This document shows, piece after piece, positions 1-9,955 of a stretch of 64,000 nt of DNA. This DNA comes from Flavobacterium luteum. GTDB taxonomy: Bacteria; Bacteroidota; Bacteroidia; Flavobacteriales; Flavobacteriaceae. The DNA is taken from contig NZ_WAEM01000009.1 of NCBI RefSeq assembly GCF_008806775.1, positions 27,437-91,436 on the forward strand. The letters are read 5' to 3'. The position numbers and the translations under genes are program-made. Under the pieces are notes generated by a model. The model ran no database searches. It was not told where the DNA came from and saw only the letters and a program-made list of their open reading frames with translations. Position 1 is the first letter of the stretch. Every line of letters begins with the position of its first letter.

Positions 1-1578
1 AAATACAAAGATTCTGCTAAAGATTCTGGTATTATTGGTCATTTTGGACTTGGATTCTATTCTGCCTTTATGGTAGCTTCAAAAGTAGAAATAATTACTA
101 AATCCTATAAAGACGAGCCAGCTGCACACTGGACTTGTGACGGAAGTCCTGAATTTTCATTAGAACCAGCTGACAAAACGACCCGTGGCACCGAAATAAT
201 TTTGCACATTGCTGAGGATTCTTTAGAATTTTTAGAAGAGTTCAAAATCAAAGAATTACTGAATAAGTACAATAAGTTCATGCCTATTCCAATTAAATTT
301 GGAACAAAAAAAGAAACGCTTCCTTTAGCCGATGATGCGCCAGAAGATGCAAAAGCAGAGACTATTGAAGTAGATAATTTCATTAACAACACTAATCCTG
401 CTTGGACTAAGCAACCAACAGAATTAACGGATGAAGATTACAAGAATTTCTACCACGAATTGTATCCAATGCAATTTGAAGAACCGTTATTCAATATTCA
501 TTTGAATGTTGATTATCCGTTTAACTTAACTGGAATTTTATATTTCCCCAAATTAGGTTCTGATATTCAAATTCAAAAAGATAAAATTCAACTCTACCAA
601 AATCAGGTTTATGTAACTGATAATGTTGAAGGAATTGTTCCAGAATTTTTAACAATGCTAAAAGGAGCTATTGATTCTCCGGACATTCCTTTGAATGTTT
701 CTCGTTCTAGTTTACAAGCAGATGGTGCTGTAAAAAAGATATCAAACTATATTACTCGTAAAGTAGCTGATAAATTGAAATCATTATTCACTGAAAACCG
801 TGAAGATTTTGAGAAAAAATGGAACGACATTAAAATTGTTTTAGAATACGGAATGTTATCTGAAGACAAGTTTTATGAAAAAGCGGGAGCCTTTGTTTTA
901 TATCCTACTGTTGATGGTAAATATTATACTTTAGAAGAATTAAAAGAAAATCTGAAAGACAAACAAACCGATAAAGACGGGAAATTAGTTGTTTTATATG
1001 CTGGTAATAAAGAAGCACAGCATTCCTACATAGAAATTGCAAAAGACAAAGGCTATGAAGTATTGTTGTTAGACTCGCCTATTATTTCGCATTTAATTCA
1101 GAAACTAGAGAGCGATAATAAAGATGTAACTTTTGTTCGTGTAGATTCAGATCATATTGATAATTTAATTAAGAAAGAGGAAAATGCTATTTCTAAATTA
1201 TCAGATGAAGAGAAAGAAAGCTTAAAAACAGTACTTGAAACTATTGTTCCTAAACAAACCTATTCTGTTCAACTAGAAGCTTTAGACAGCAACGCTTCTC
1301 CATTTATTATCACGCAGCCAGAATTTTTGCGTCGAATGAAAGAAATGAGCCAATCAGGCGGTGGCGGAATGTTTGGAATGGGTAATATGCCAGAAATGTA
1401 TAATTTGGTGGTAAACACCAACTCAGAATTGGCCACCAATATTTTAAATACTGAAGACAAATCGCATCAAGAGCATTTGGTAAAACAAGCTTTAGATTTG
1501 GCTAAATTGTCACAAAACTTATTAAAAGGTGAGGCTTTAACTGCTTTTGTAAAAAGAAGTTTTGAAATGATAAAATAA
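1..1578 (+). CDS. htpG: Molecular chaperone HtpG (Hsp90 family), 5' end missing
   Basis: This is the bacterial Hsp90, an ATP-dependent cytosolic chaperone. The frame is open from base 1, so the gene starts before the window. About 525 residues are present; the family usually has 620-640, so roughly the first 100 residues of the ATPase domain are missing. Visible landmarks are the ATP-lid motif GHFGLGFYSAF at the left edge, the middle-domain stretch NVSRSSLQAD, and a Gly/Met-rich segment (GGGGMFGMGNMPEM) before the C-terminal dimerisation region. The Met at base 70 is internal to the ATPase domain and is not the start. The gene ends in an intrinsic terminator and converges on the M28 peptidase gene. 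Identification is confident. Confidence 0.97.
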   Translation, partial: KYKDSAKDSGIIGHFGLGFYSAFMVASKVEIITKSYKDEPAAHWTCDGSPEFSLEPADKTTRGTEIILHIAEDSLEFLEEFKIKELLNKYNKFMPIPIKFGTKKETLPLADDAPEDAKAETIEVDNFINNTNPAWTKQPTELTDEDYKNFYHELYPMQFEEPLFNIHLNVDYPFNLTGILYFPKLGSDIQIQKDKIQLYQNQVYVTDNVEGIVPEFLTMLKGAIDSPDIPLNVSRSSLQADGAVKKISNYITRKVADKLKSLFTENREDFEKKWNDIKIVLEYGMLSEDKFYEKAGAFVLYPTVDGKYYTLEELKENLKDKQTDKDGKLVVLYAGNKEAQHSYIEIAKDKGYEVLLLDSPIISHLIQKLESDNKDVTFVRVDSDHIDNLIKKEENAISKLSDEEKESLKTVLETIVPKQTYSVQLEALDSNASPFIITQPEFLRRMKEMSQSGGGGMFGMGNMPEMYNLVVNTNSELATNILNTEDKSHQEHLVKQALDLAKLSQNLLKGEALTAFVKRSFEMIK

Positions 1579-1601
1579 TTGCAAACTTATTTTAACCTAT
1601 A

Positions 1602-1631
1602 AATCCTGTAATTCACATTACAGGATTTTTT
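1602..1631. terminator. Intrinsic terminator between htpG and the M28 peptidase gene
   Basis: A perfect 10-bp stem AATCCTGTAA/TTACAGGATT with a 6-base loop is followed by a T run on the plus strand. It sits between two convergent genes and could serve both. Confidence 0.8.
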
Positions 1632-1651
1632 AGTTAATGTCATATCGTTCT

Positions 1652-3127
1652 TTATCTTTCAAAATTAATATTCGGTAAAGGTTTTGGACGATTTTTATCA
1701 TTGGCTAAATACCAACTCGTTCTATACATCCATTCAGTCATTTTATGCAATTTGACATAATCTATGTTTTCTGCTTCATCCATAGGAGTATGATATTGGC
1801 TATGCAAAACACTTGTAAAGAAAACACTTGGAATTTCTTTTCTTGCATAGGGCAAATGATCGGATCTAAAAAAGAAAACTTCAGGATGTTCAGGCCTATC
1901 CCAAAGTTTATCCAATTCGAATTTTGGACCATCATCATTCGCTTGTTTTGCGATACGTACTAAATCTGAAGACGTTTCATGAGGCGATGTAGAACCTAAT
2001 AATGCAGCTTGATTCACATTATTTCTACCTATCATGTCTCCGTTTAATACTGCAACTATATCTTTTTCAGGAACTACAGGGTGTGAAGCATGCCAACGAG
2101 ATCCTAGCAAGCCTCGTTCTTCTGCACCATGAAAAACAAACAATATTGATCTTTTACCAGGTTGCTTTTTATAAGCTCTTGCCATGGCTAACATGGCTAC
2201 ACAGGTACTGGCATTGTCATCTGCACCGTTATAGATAGAATCCTGACCGTATTTTTGTCGCACGCCATCGTGATCTTGATGTCCGCTGATTAAAACAAAC
2301 TCTTTTTTTAAAACAGGGTCAGTTCCTTCTACTTTGCCAATGACATTAACTGAAGGATATTGATAGGATGCTACATGAACTTCTGATTTTAAAAAATCTT
2401 TAGTGTTTTTGATAAAATCTAATTCTGAATTATGCAACCAAAAAACGGGCATGGCTGGAACAACAGCGTCTCTAACTCCGTCGATGCCATATATACCACG
2501 AGACATTTGTGGTGTTACAGCATCCCAACTCTTCTCCCCTTGTTCGTCTGCAATAATAATTAAGGCGGATGCTCCTTTTTTTACTAGTGTTTCATAAAAC
2601 TTGTTGCGAACATAGCCTGGATAACGCCTTTCAAATAATGAAATATCATTTAAAATTCCTTCCTGAGATGCGAGTATTGCTACTACTTTTCCTTTTACAT
2701 CTATACTTTCTAAATTTGATAAAGCGGTATTTTCTACAAAAAGGATTGGCGCATTAACTTTAGATGGATTGGTTTCTGAAATCAATACCTCTTTCCATAA
2801 TTCATAACTTTTAGCACCAATAGTTACGAAAGTAGAAGATGACACTTGATGCCGATGTAAATTGAAATATTGAAAAAATGTTCCATCATCTCCTGCAGGT
2901 TTCATTCCAGCCTCCTTGGCTTTATCGGCCAACCACATAGAAACTTTAAGTTCGTCTAAAGTTCCTGCCTCTCGTCCGTTAAAGTGATCTCCAGACATTT
3001 CAAACATATCCGTTCGCAAATCTTTAGAAGTAATTGCTGCAATTAAAGGTTTCTTTATTGCCTGCGAAAAAACATTATTTATTAAAACAATTGAAACCAA
3101 AAATGAGATACCTAATTTACTTTTCAT
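1652..3127 (-). CDS. Secreted M28-family zinc peptidase with PA-like insert
   Basis: Predicted exported metallo-aminopeptidase of 491 residues. The N-terminus (MKSKLGISFLVSIVLINNVFSQ) is a Sec signal peptide. Residues about 90-260 resemble the protease-associated insert common in this family. The M28 catalytic domain follows, with all metal and catalytic positions visible: H283 and D285 in SGHQDHDG, D304 in GADDNAS, the E336-E337 pair in HGAEERGLLGS, D364 in NGDMIG, and H446 in YHTPMD. It probably works in the periplasm or outside the cell and trims peptides for nutrition; the natural substrate cannot be read from sequence. It has no operon partner. Upstream on the minus strand is a TACATTTG -7 motif (3153-3146) without a well-placed TTG. 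Confidence 0.92.
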   Translation of the reverse strand: MKSKLGISFLVSIVLINNVFSQAIKKPLIAAITSKDLRTDMFEMSGDHFNGREAGTLDELKVSMWLADKAKEAGMKPAGDDGTFFQYFNLHRHQVSSSTFVTIGAKSYELWKEVLISETNPSKVNAPILFVENTALSNLESIDVKGKVVAILASQEGILNDISLFERRYPGYVRNKFYETLVKKGASALIIIADEQGEKSWDAVTPQMSRGIYGIDGVRDAVVPAMPVFWLHNSELDFIKNTKDFLKSEVHVASYQYPSVNVIGKVEGTDPVLKKEFVLISGHQDHDGVRQKYGQDSIYNGADDNASTCVAMLAMARAYKKQPGKRSILFVFHGAEERGLLGSRWHASHPVVPEKDIVAVLNGDMIGRNNVNQAALLGSTSPHETSSDLVRIAKQANDDGPKFELDKLWDRPEHPEVFFFRSDHLPYARKEIPSVFFTSVLHSQYHTPMDEAENIDYVKLHKMTEWMYRTSWYLANDKNRPKPLPNINFER

Positions 3128-3360
3128 CGCTTAACTATTTATTCTCAAATGTAGAAAATTAACTTCTAATAGTTTGTCTTTTAATCCTATTAGTTTAGAC
3201 ATGATTGTTGCTTTTACTTCAAATTACAGATTTTACAATGGAAAATTTAGCCCTGTTGATTGTGAAATATGGTTTATTTTAAAACAACCTAATCAGTTAA
3301 AAATGAATTAAAAAAAATTAGTCGCACATTTTTAGTATTTTGCATATCTAAAATGAAAAA

Positions 3361-4731
3361 ATGCAACCCTTTTTAGAAACTGTTACAAGAAAAATAAAAT
3401 CCGTTACACTCATTAACGAAAACTATTTATTACTATTAGCTCTATTTAATTGTGCTCTTTTAATGAATTTTCATGAGCTGTATTGGAAAAAACCCTACAT
3501 GACCATATTACTTTTTACAATGGTGTGCATCACTTTTGTAAATTATAGATTATGGTGGGCAACTATTATCAATATCGGCATTAGTCTCTTCTATTTTATA
3601 ACTCGATTTCCAAGATTAGCCAATCACGCTAATATTGAGTTTTTTTTAGCGATTTTAATACTTTTCTTATTTGTAAATAAAGTTATATACCCAAAATTAA
3701 AAATTGCACCCAATTTAGTTGGTTGGGTTTTTAGAATTTCGGTAATGACTATTTATTTTTATACGGGTTTTCATAAGCTAAATTCCGACTATTTTAATCC
3801 TTGTGTTAGTTGCGTAAATGAAGTAAACGAATATATTATTGGCCATTTAACTGCCACTACTTTTAAAATATCCGACAACGTATCTTGCTTTTTTCAGTAT
3901 GCATCAATTGTAATGGAAATGCTAATTCCTTTTGGATTATTATGGAACCCAACACGTAAAGGGAGTGCTTTACTATTACTGTTCTTTCATTTCTATTTAA
4001 ATTTAGCTGTATATTCTGATTTTGGATCGCTGGCTGTATTTTTAATTGTTGGTTGTATTTTAGATTTTGAATCAAAAACCATTCATTACAAAATTTCAAG
4101 AGCAATTCGGTATTATGTTTTTTTTACATTATTGACTTTTGGCGTAAAAATAATTCTCATAAAATACAAATTTAACCCATACTATCTTGGATTCATTCAA
4201 GGTTTAATTTTTAACATTGGTTGGATTATCTTCTTTTATTATTTATTTACAAACGTTAAAGGCAAATCGTATTTAATTAACAAAAGACATCTGTTTATTT
4301 TATCAACTTGCTTTATTTTGATTAGTTTTTGGACATTAAGAACCTATATTGGGCTAGGAAATAGCGGTAATTTTACAATGTTTAGCAATTTAGTTACTGA
4401 AAAATCAACCAACAATCATTTGCTAATTGATACTAAAAAAACCAAGATTTTTAATTTTGAAGAAGACAATGTACTCATTTTAAAACTTCATGATACATTA
4501 AAAAAAGAGCAATTCGAACATAATAAAATCCCAATAAGTGAGTTTCAATTTCTTTCTAGTAATTGGTGCCGATTGTATAAAGTGAAACTAAATTGTACAT
4601 TGGTATATAAAAAAGACACCATAGTCATTGATGATTTAAGAAAATCTGAATTTGTTAAAACACAATGGTGGAATCGTTATTTATACTTTAGAAAAATTCA
4701 AACGGAAGGACCTAATACATGCAGATGGTAA
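3361..4731 (+). CDS. HTTM-like (gamma-carboxylase-like) multi-span membrane protein
   Basis: An integral membrane protein of 456 residues with about nine or ten hydrophobic segments and a C-terminal soluble region from about residue 330. The segment FYTGFHKLNSDYF and the later MFSNL...NHLL stretch resemble the HTTM family (horizontally transferred transmembrane domain, related to vitamin K-dependent gamma-carboxylase). Family placement is by these motifs only, and the catalytic role of bacterial HTTM proteins is mostly unknown. A C-x2-C pair lies after the first motif (NPCVSCVNE). The next gene starts 46 bases downstream on the same strand, so it may be co-transcribed with the secreted protein and nucleoside kinase genes. 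Confidence 0.75.
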   Translation: MQPFLETVTRKIKSVTLINENYLLLLALFNCALLMNFHELYWKKPYMTILLFTMVCITFVNYRLWWATIINIGISLFYFITRFPRLANHANIEFFLAILILFLFVNKVIYPKLKIAPNLVGWVFRISVMTIYFYTGFHKLNSDYFNPCVSCVNEVNEYIIGHLTATTFKISDNVSCFFQYASIVMEMLIPFGLLWNPTRKGSALLLLFFHFYLNLAVYSDFGSLAVFLIVGCILDFESKTIHYKISRAIRYYVFFTLLTFGVKIILIKYKFNPYYLGFIQGLIFNIGWIIFFYYLFTNVKGKSYLINKRHLFILSTCFILISFWTLRTYIGLGNSGNFTMFSNLVTEKSTNNHLLIDTKKTKIFNFEEDNVLILKLHDTLKKEQFEHNKIPISEFQFLSSNWCRLYKVKLNCTLVYKKDTIVIDDLRKSEFVKTQWWNRYLYFRKIQTEGPNTCRW

Positions 4732-4777
4732 TAAATACAATTACCTAAAACAAATTTAAATTGTAATTTAGCCTACT

Positions 4778-5569
4778 ATGAAAAACCTAATCTATTTACT
4801 TGTGCTCTTTTATGCAGTGCTTTTGTCTGCACAAGATAAAAAATGGAGTCTCACAAAAAGAGACACTATTGCCTTTCATGCAGATGATTACATAGGATTT
4901 GATCCGTTTGGTGCTCAATACTATATTAAAAATAATGTTTTTATCAAGAAGACTAAATCTCAAATTTGGCAGTATAAAAATCTTTCTTTTGGTAAAATTT
5001 CGAATGTTGATATTCAAAACCCATTAAATATTGTTCTTTTTTATGAAGATTTTAATACTGTAATTCTACTTGACAATCAGCTCAATGAAACACAGCGAAT
5101 TAATTTTTCAGAAAACCCAATTCCAATTCTAGCCACTGCCACTGGATTGGCTTTTGGCAATCGATTGTGGATTTACAACAACTTATCACAACAAATTGGT
5201 TTATTCGATTTTTTAAAATCAGAATATAAAATCATAACAACCCCTTTTAATGGAGCTATACTTCACTATTCCTCTGATTACAATACATTTCAATGGGTTG
5301 ACGACCAGCAAAATTGGTATCAATGCACTATTTTTGGTAAAACTACACTTTTGGGAAAAGTTCCTGATTTTGATGCCGTGCAATTCATATCCAATACTGA
5401 TTTGATATATAAAAAAGGTAATGATTTGTATTATTATACTTTGAATGAAAATAAAACAACTTTAATTGAATTTGACAAAAAAAGCTTTAAAAAATTTTAT
5501 TACAAAGACCAAATTTTAACTATTTTTACAGTCGAAGGAATTACGAATTATAAAATTACTATACCATAA
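4778..5569 (+). CDS. Secreted protein of unknown function, possibly beta-propeller-like
   Basis: A 263-residue protein with a clear Sec signal peptide (MKNLIYLLVLFYAVLLSAQ). The rest is rich in beta-type repeats with aromatic residues and shows no catalytic motif. Short units such as IWQYKNLSFGKIS, NTVILLDNQLN and LWIYNNLSQQIGLFD resemble blades of a small beta-propeller, but this is an impression, not a domain hit. Its TAA stop overlaps the ATG of the deoxynucleoside kinase gene by one base (TAATG), so the two are translationally coupled. Why an exported protein should be coupled to a cytosolic nucleoside kinase is not apparent. Function not recognised. Confidence 0.8.
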   Translation: MKNLIYLLVLFYAVLLSAQDKKWSLTKRDTIAFHADDYIGFDPFGAQYYIKNNVFIKKTKSQIWQYKNLSFGKISNVDIQNPLNIVLFYEDFNTVILLDNQLNETQRINFSENPIPILATATGLAFGNRLWIYNNLSQQIGLFDFLKSEYKIITTPFNGAILHYSSDYNTFQWVDDQQNWYQCTIFGKTTLLGKVPDFDAVQFISNTDLIYKKGNDLYYYTLNENKTTLIEFDKKSFKKFYYKDQILTIFTVEGITNYKITIP

Positions 5570-6183
5570 TGCACATAGCAATAGCGGGAAACATCGGAGC
5601 AGGAAAAACTACACTAACACGTTTATTAGCCAAACATTTCAAATGGGAACCGCATTTTGAAGACGTTGTCGACAATCCGTATTTAGATGATTTTTACCAT
5701 CAGATGGAGCGTTGGTCCTTTAATCTACAAATTTATTTCTTGAACAGTCGTTTTCGTCAAGTATTGCAGATTAGACAAAGTGGCAAGAAAATCATTCAAG
5801 ATCGGACAATTTATGAAGACGCGCATATATTTGCACCCAATCTGCACGCAATGGGTTTGATGACCAATCGTGATTTTCAGAATTATTCTTTATTATTTGA
5901 ATTGATGGAAGGCTTAGTAGGCGCTCCAGATTTATTGATTTATCTAAGAAGTTCTATACCAAACTTAGTAGGACAAATTCACAAGCGTGGTCGAGAATAT
6001 GAGAACACGATTTCTATAGATTATTTAAGCCGATTAAACGAACGATACGAAGCTTGGATTCATACCTACGATAAAGGCAAACTCCTCATTATAGATGTAG
6101 ACCAACTGAATTTTGTAGACAACCCCGAAGATTTAGGAATAATCATTAATAAAATTGATGCGGAAATAAACGGGTTGTTTTAG
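5569..6183 (+). CDS. Deoxynucleoside kinase (deoxyadenosine/deoxycytidine kinase type)
   Basis: Cytosolic salvage enzyme that phosphorylates deoxynucleosides at the 5' position using ATP. The 204-residue length is normal for the dNK/dGK family. The P-loop GNIGAGKTT lies at residues 7-15, the substrate-binding segment ERWSFNLQIYFLNSRF at about 44-59, and the catalytic-arginine motif DRTIYED at about 79-85. The arginine-rich lid follows near KRGREYENTIS. Substrate preference (dA, dC or dG) cannot be decided here. Its start overlaps the stop of the preceding secreted-protein gene by one base. No terminator hairpin is evident downstream. Confidence 0.9.
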   Translation: MHIAIAGNIGAGKTTLTRLLAKHFKWEPHFEDVVDNPYLDDFYHQMERWSFNLQIYFLNSRFRQVLQIRQSGKKIIQDRTIYEDAHIFAPNLHAMGLMTNRDFQNYSLLFELMEGLVGAPDLLIYLRSSIPNLVGQIHKRGREYENTISIDYLSRLNERYEAWIHTYDKGKLLIIDVDQLNFVDNPEDLGIIINKIDAEINGLF

Positions 6184-6352
6184 AGTAAAAATCCCTCTCT
6201 TTTATTTTGTTTTTATTATAATTATCTATAACTTTATATATCAATCTGTTAAGGCTTATCCTGAAAATTGGTCAGTGTCTTTTCGTTGCCCTTAATTTAC
6301 AAAATCTGCGAATCTTTGGTTTTTCTGATTATTAATTTAACTCTTAAAAATC

Positions 6353-6745
6353 ATGATTATTACAAATTTCAAAAATAAGTTTGTTTGTGTCTTTTTAGTT
6401 TTTGTAATTCTCCTGCAAAGTTGTGCTGCCTATCAAGAAACGCCTGTTTCAATAGCAGAAGCTATGGATACAAATCACAAGGTATTGGTTACTACATCTG
6501 ACGACACAAAATTAAAATTTAAAAAAATTGAACTTACAGACGGAATGTATTACGGGATTGCTAAAGACTATAAAGGAAAAATTGTGAAAACTCCTTTAAA
6601 AGAAAGTGAAATAAAAACCTTTCGCATACTAGACAAATCTAACTCTACAGCTTTAACCATTGGAATAATAGTCATTCCACTAATAATCGTTGCTGTGATT
6701 TTGTATGGAGATTGGGGTCCAGGAAATATAGGTTTTGGCGAATAA
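6353..6745 (+). CDS. Small lipoprotein with C-terminal membrane segment
   Basis: A 130-residue protein with a lipobox (FVILLQSC, lipidated Cys at about residue 24), a short soluble middle part, and a very hydrophobic segment TIGIIVIPLIIVAVIL near the C-terminus. No known domain is recognised. The next locus (6888-7276) is a clear paralogue with the same layout (lipobox QSC, a YYG motif, and LTI...IVIPLII), so the pair arose by tandem duplication. The preceding 169-base spacer holds nothing recognisable except a 12-base match to the end of the decayed insertion sequence at 35194-35205. Confidence 0.7.
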   Translation: MIITNFKNKFVCVFLVFVILLQSCAAYQETPVSIAEAMDTNHKVLVTTSDDTKLKFKKIELTDGMYYGIAKDYKGKIVKTPLKESEIKTFRILDKSNSTALTIGIIVIPLIIVAVILYGDWGPGNIGFGE

Positions 6746-6887
6746 CTTAATATTTAAAAAAGATTAAAATCAAATCATAAATAGAACAGATGCTGAACTT
6801 AAATTTCTTTTTATTCTAATAAATTCCCAAATCGCCATCAGATTTCATTTGCTATAATAACTGATTAGTACCTTAATAAAAATAATC

Positions 6888-7276
6888 ATGAAATCTAGAC
6901 TTTTTGAAAACAATTTTGCTCCATGGTTTTTCATTGAAATTGTCATACTTCAAAGCTGTTCCGTTTATAATAAAACTCCTTTATCTCTGCAAGAAGCTGA
7001 AGCATCGTGTAAAAAAGTAGAAGTTGTAAAAACAAACGATTCCATAATCCATTTCAAAAAATCGAACAAGTTAACAATGTTTATTATGGTGTAAAAAAAG
7101 TCAAAGGGCAAATGGTAAAAGAACCATTATCTAAAAATGAGATAATAAGAATTCGAACCAAAAATGAAAGTATATCAACTAAATTAACCATTGCGAGTAT
7201 AGTTATTCCCCTAATAATTGGAGGAATTATTTTAGACAATAGTTTAAAAGATCTTGGTGATATTGGAATTGAATAA
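6888..7276 (+). pseudogene. Frameshifted paralogue of the small lipoprotein
   Basis: The first part (6888 to about 7061) encodes a start resembling the preceding gene: lipobox ILQSC, then SVYNKTPLSLQEAE versus AAYQETPVSIAEAM. Read straight through, the frame ends at 7094. Shifting at the A6 run at 7056-7061 opens a frame to the TAA at 7274-7276 that matches the rest of the paralogue: IEQVNNVYYGV, KEPLSKNEI and LTIASIVIPLII. One missing A (A7 expected) explains everything. It is either a recent pseudogene, a slippery-run expression switch, or a sequencing error. The match of both halves to the intact neighbour makes the interpretation secure. Confidence 0.85.
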
Positions 7277-7346
7277 CTGAAACATATGAATATAAAAACT
7301 AAATTATTGCTAATCAATTATCGCTTAATATTAATAATTCTATAAT

Positions 7347-7382
7347 AAAAATGCCTCGCAAATCTAATCACGAGGCATTTTT
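7347..7382. terminator. Bidirectional intrinsic terminator after hppA
   Basis: A perfect 12-bp stem AAAAATGCCTCG/CGAGGCATTTTT closes a 12-base loop and ends in U runs in both directions. It sits between the frameshifted lipoprotein gene (plus) and hppA (minus). Confidence 0.85.
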
Positions 7383-7405
7383 GTTTTATAAAAAAGATAT
7401 GCTAA

Positions 7406-9922
7406 TTATTTCAAAGCATCTACTTTAGCTTTTACTTCCGCTTCTGTTCCTTCAAAAGTTTGAGAAGCCGAAGCTCCATTTACGGTTGTGGTAACTGTTG
7501 CTTTGGCTTTTCCGTCAGTATTTGTAATTTCAACTCTTAAGGCTTTTGAAATTTCTTTAGTAATTTCAGTTGGGTTCATGAATTTACAAGTTTTGCTTTT
7601 ACACCCTTTTTCCATGCACTCTTCTTTTGACATTGATTTACAATCTGTCATATCTGCACAACCCATTTTTGCACATTCTTCCTTGCTCATTGAAGCACAT
7701 TTTTCAGAAGTTACACAACATGTTGGCATCATAGTATCAGAATGACTACCACTACCTAAAATTGGAGCGATAACTAATCCTATTAAACATGTCAATTTAA
7801 TCAAAATATTCATAGATGGTCCAGAAGTATCTTTAAACGGATCTCCAACAGTATCTCCGGTTACAGCTGCTTTGTGCGCATCCGATCCTTTGTACGTCAT
7901 TTCCCCATTTATCATAACTCCAGCTTCGAACGATTTTTTAGCATTATCCCAAGCGCCACCTGCATTGTTTTGGAACACAGCCCAAAGCACACCAGAAACA
8001 GTAACTCCAGCCATATAACCACCTAACATTTCAGCAATTAACTGGTTGTTATCTCCATAAACTAATTTACCCAATAATACGATTGCAATTGGAAAACCAA
8101 TTGTCATGATTCCTGGTAACATCATTTCACGTAAAGCTGCTTTTGTAGAGATGTCAACGCATTTTGCGTATTCTGGTTTTCCAGTTCCTTCCATAATTCC
8201 TGGGATTTCCTTGAACTGACGACGTACTTCGTATACCATATCCATGGCTGCTTTTCCAACAGAATTCATTGCTAAAGCAGAGAAAACTACTGGTATCATT
8301 CCACCTACAAATAACATGGCTAATACTGGTGCTTTAAAGATATTAATTCCATCAATTCCTGTAAAGGTTACATAGGCAGCAAATAAAGCTAACGAAGTTA
8401 ATGCAGCAGAAGCAATTGCAAAACCTTTTCCAGTTGCAGCAGTAGTATTACCCACTGAATCTAAAATATCCGTTCTTGTTCTAACTTCTTTTGGCAATTC
8501 ACTCATTTCAGCAATTCCACCAGCGTTGTCAGAAATTGGTCCGAAAGCATCAATCGCTAATTGCATAGCTGTTGTTGCCATCATTGCAGACGCAGCCAAA
8601 GCGACTCCGTAAAATCCAGCAAAAGCATAAGAAGACCAAATTGCAGCTGCAAATAAAAGTACTGTTGGAAAAGTAGAAATCATTCCTGTTGCTAATCCCG
8701 CAATAACGTTAGTTCCTGCTCCTGTTGACGATTTTTGTACAATAGCCAAAACTGGTTTTGTCCCTAATCCTGTGTAATATTCTGTAACGGATGAAATAGC
8801 TCCACCTACAACTAAACCTACAAGTGTTGCATAAAACACCCTCATGGATGAAATTTGTTGTGCTCCTTCACCGAAGAATTCCATAGTCATTACTGCTGGC
8901 AACATTAGGTTTACCAAAAAGTAACAAGCGATAGCAGTCATTATTATTGATGCCCAGTTTCCGATGTTTAGTGCTTTTTGAACTTGCGCTTCTTTTGCAT
9001 TATCATCTGATATTTTTACTAACATGGTTCCGATGATAGAGAATAAAATTCCGAAACCAGCAATTGCCATTGGTAATAAGATTGGTCCTATTCCGCCAAA
9101 AGCGTCTTGAATATTCCCGCCCATATCTTTAATGACATAGTTTCCAAGAACCATTGCGGCTAAAACGGTTGCTACATACGAACCAAATAAATCGGCACCC
9201 ATTCCGGCAACGTCACCCACATTGTCTCCAACGTTATCTGCAATTGTAGCAGGATTACGAGGGTCATCTTCAGGAATACCCGCTTCTACTTTACCTACAA
9301 GGTCAGCTCCAACATCGGCAGCTTTAGTATAAATACCACCACCTACTCTTGCGAATAAAGCAATAGATTCAGCACCAAGTGAAAAACCAGCAAGTGTTTC
9401 TAGCACTACAGTCATATCTTCGGTAGACGTCCAAGCTCCTTTCATAAATATTTGGAAGAAAACAATAAAGAAACCTGTTAAACCAAGAACTGCTAAACCA
9501 GCAACACCCAATCCCATTACAGTCCCACCGCCAAAAGATACTTTTAAAGCTTGTGGCAAACTAGTACGAGCGGCTTGAGTAGTTCTTACATTAGTTTTAG
9601 TTGCTATTTTCATCCCCATGTTTCCCGCTAAAGCAGAGAAGAAAGCACCAAAGATGAAAGCTACAACTATTAATATGTCTGTTTTAACTCCAGGAATAAA
9701 CGTAATTCCTGCTAATACGATACTTGCTAAAAGTACAAATATGGCTAACAATCGGTATTCCGCTTTTAGAAAAGCCAGTGCCCCCTCATAAATATAATCT
9801 GAGATTTCTTTCATTTTTCCATCCCCTGGATCTTGTTTTAAAACCCAAGCTCTTTTAGCCGCCATAAATGCCAGTCCAATAAATGCCATCACTATCGGCA
9901 CATAAATCATTAATGATTCCAT
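7406..9922 (-). CDS. hppA: Membrane-bound ion-pumping pyrophosphatase (K+-dependent type) with Cys-rich C-terminal tail
   Basis: Inner-membrane pump that hydrolyses pyrophosphate to move H+ and/or Na+. The core (residues 1 to about 725) has the family's many membrane helices, the active-site motif [11 protein letters not shown] followed by [20 protein letters not shown], and [12 protein letters not shown], where Ala rather than Lys marks the K+-dependent class. Two features stand out. The usual helix-6 gate glutamate is absent ([11 protein letters not shown]), while helix 5 carries E185 in [11 protein letters not shown] where Ser is usual. In addition, about 113 residues follow the last helix, with nine cysteines (C735-C779) in repeats like MSKEECxxxGC. 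The start at 9922 (MESLMIYVP) is preferred: the upstream candidate at 9967 lies upstream of the TACATTTG promoter motif. Soluble ppa is next upstream. Confidence 0.93.
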   Translation of the reverse strand: MESLMIYVPIVMAFIGLAFMAAKRAWVLKQDPGDGKMKEISDYIYEGALAFLKAEYRLLAIFVLLASIVLAGITFIPGVKTDILIVVAFIFGAFFSALAGNMGMKIATKTNVRTTQAARTSLPQALKVSFGGGTVMGLGVAGLAVLGLTGFFIVFFQIFMKGAWTSTEDMTVVLETLAGFSLGAESIALFARVGGGIYTKAADVGADLVGKVEAGIPEDDPRNPATIADNVGDNVGDVAGMGADLFGSYVATVLAAMVLGNYVIKDMGGNIQDAFGGIGPILLPMAIAGFGILFSIIGTMLVKISDDNAKEAQVQKALNIGNWASIIMTAIACYFLVNLMLPAVMTMEFFGEGAQQISSMRVFYATLVGLVVGGAISSVTEYYTGLGTKPVLAIVQKSSTGAGTNVIAGLATGMISTFPTVLLFAAAIWSSYAFAGFYGVALAASAMMATTAMQLAIDAFGPISDNAGGIAEMSELPKEVRTRTDILDSVGNTTAATGKGFAIASAALTSLALFAAYVTFTGIDGINIFKAPVLAMLFVGGMIPVVFSALAMNSVGKAAMDMVYEVRRQFKEIPGIMEGTGKPEYAKCVDISTKAALREMMLPGIMTIGFPIAIVLLGKLVYGDNNQLIAEMLGGYMAGVTVSGVLWAVFQNNAGGAWDNAKKSFEAGVMINGEMTYKGSDAHKAAVTGDTVGDPFKDTSGPSMNILIKLTCLIGLVIAPILGSGSHSDTMMPTCCVTSEKCASMSKEECAKMGCADMTDCKSMSKEECMEKGCKSKTCKFMNPTEITKEISKALRVEITNTDGKAKATVTTTVNGASASQTFEGTEAEVKAKVDALK

Positions 9923-9955
9923 ATAATAAATGTTGTTTGTTAAATAAATAGGTTG

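Noticed and set aside
3128..3360. Hidden gene or RNA between the M28 peptidase and HTTM genes
   Set aside because: No frame of useful length, no stable stem found by eye; only A/T-rich promoter-like DNA for the two divergent genes.
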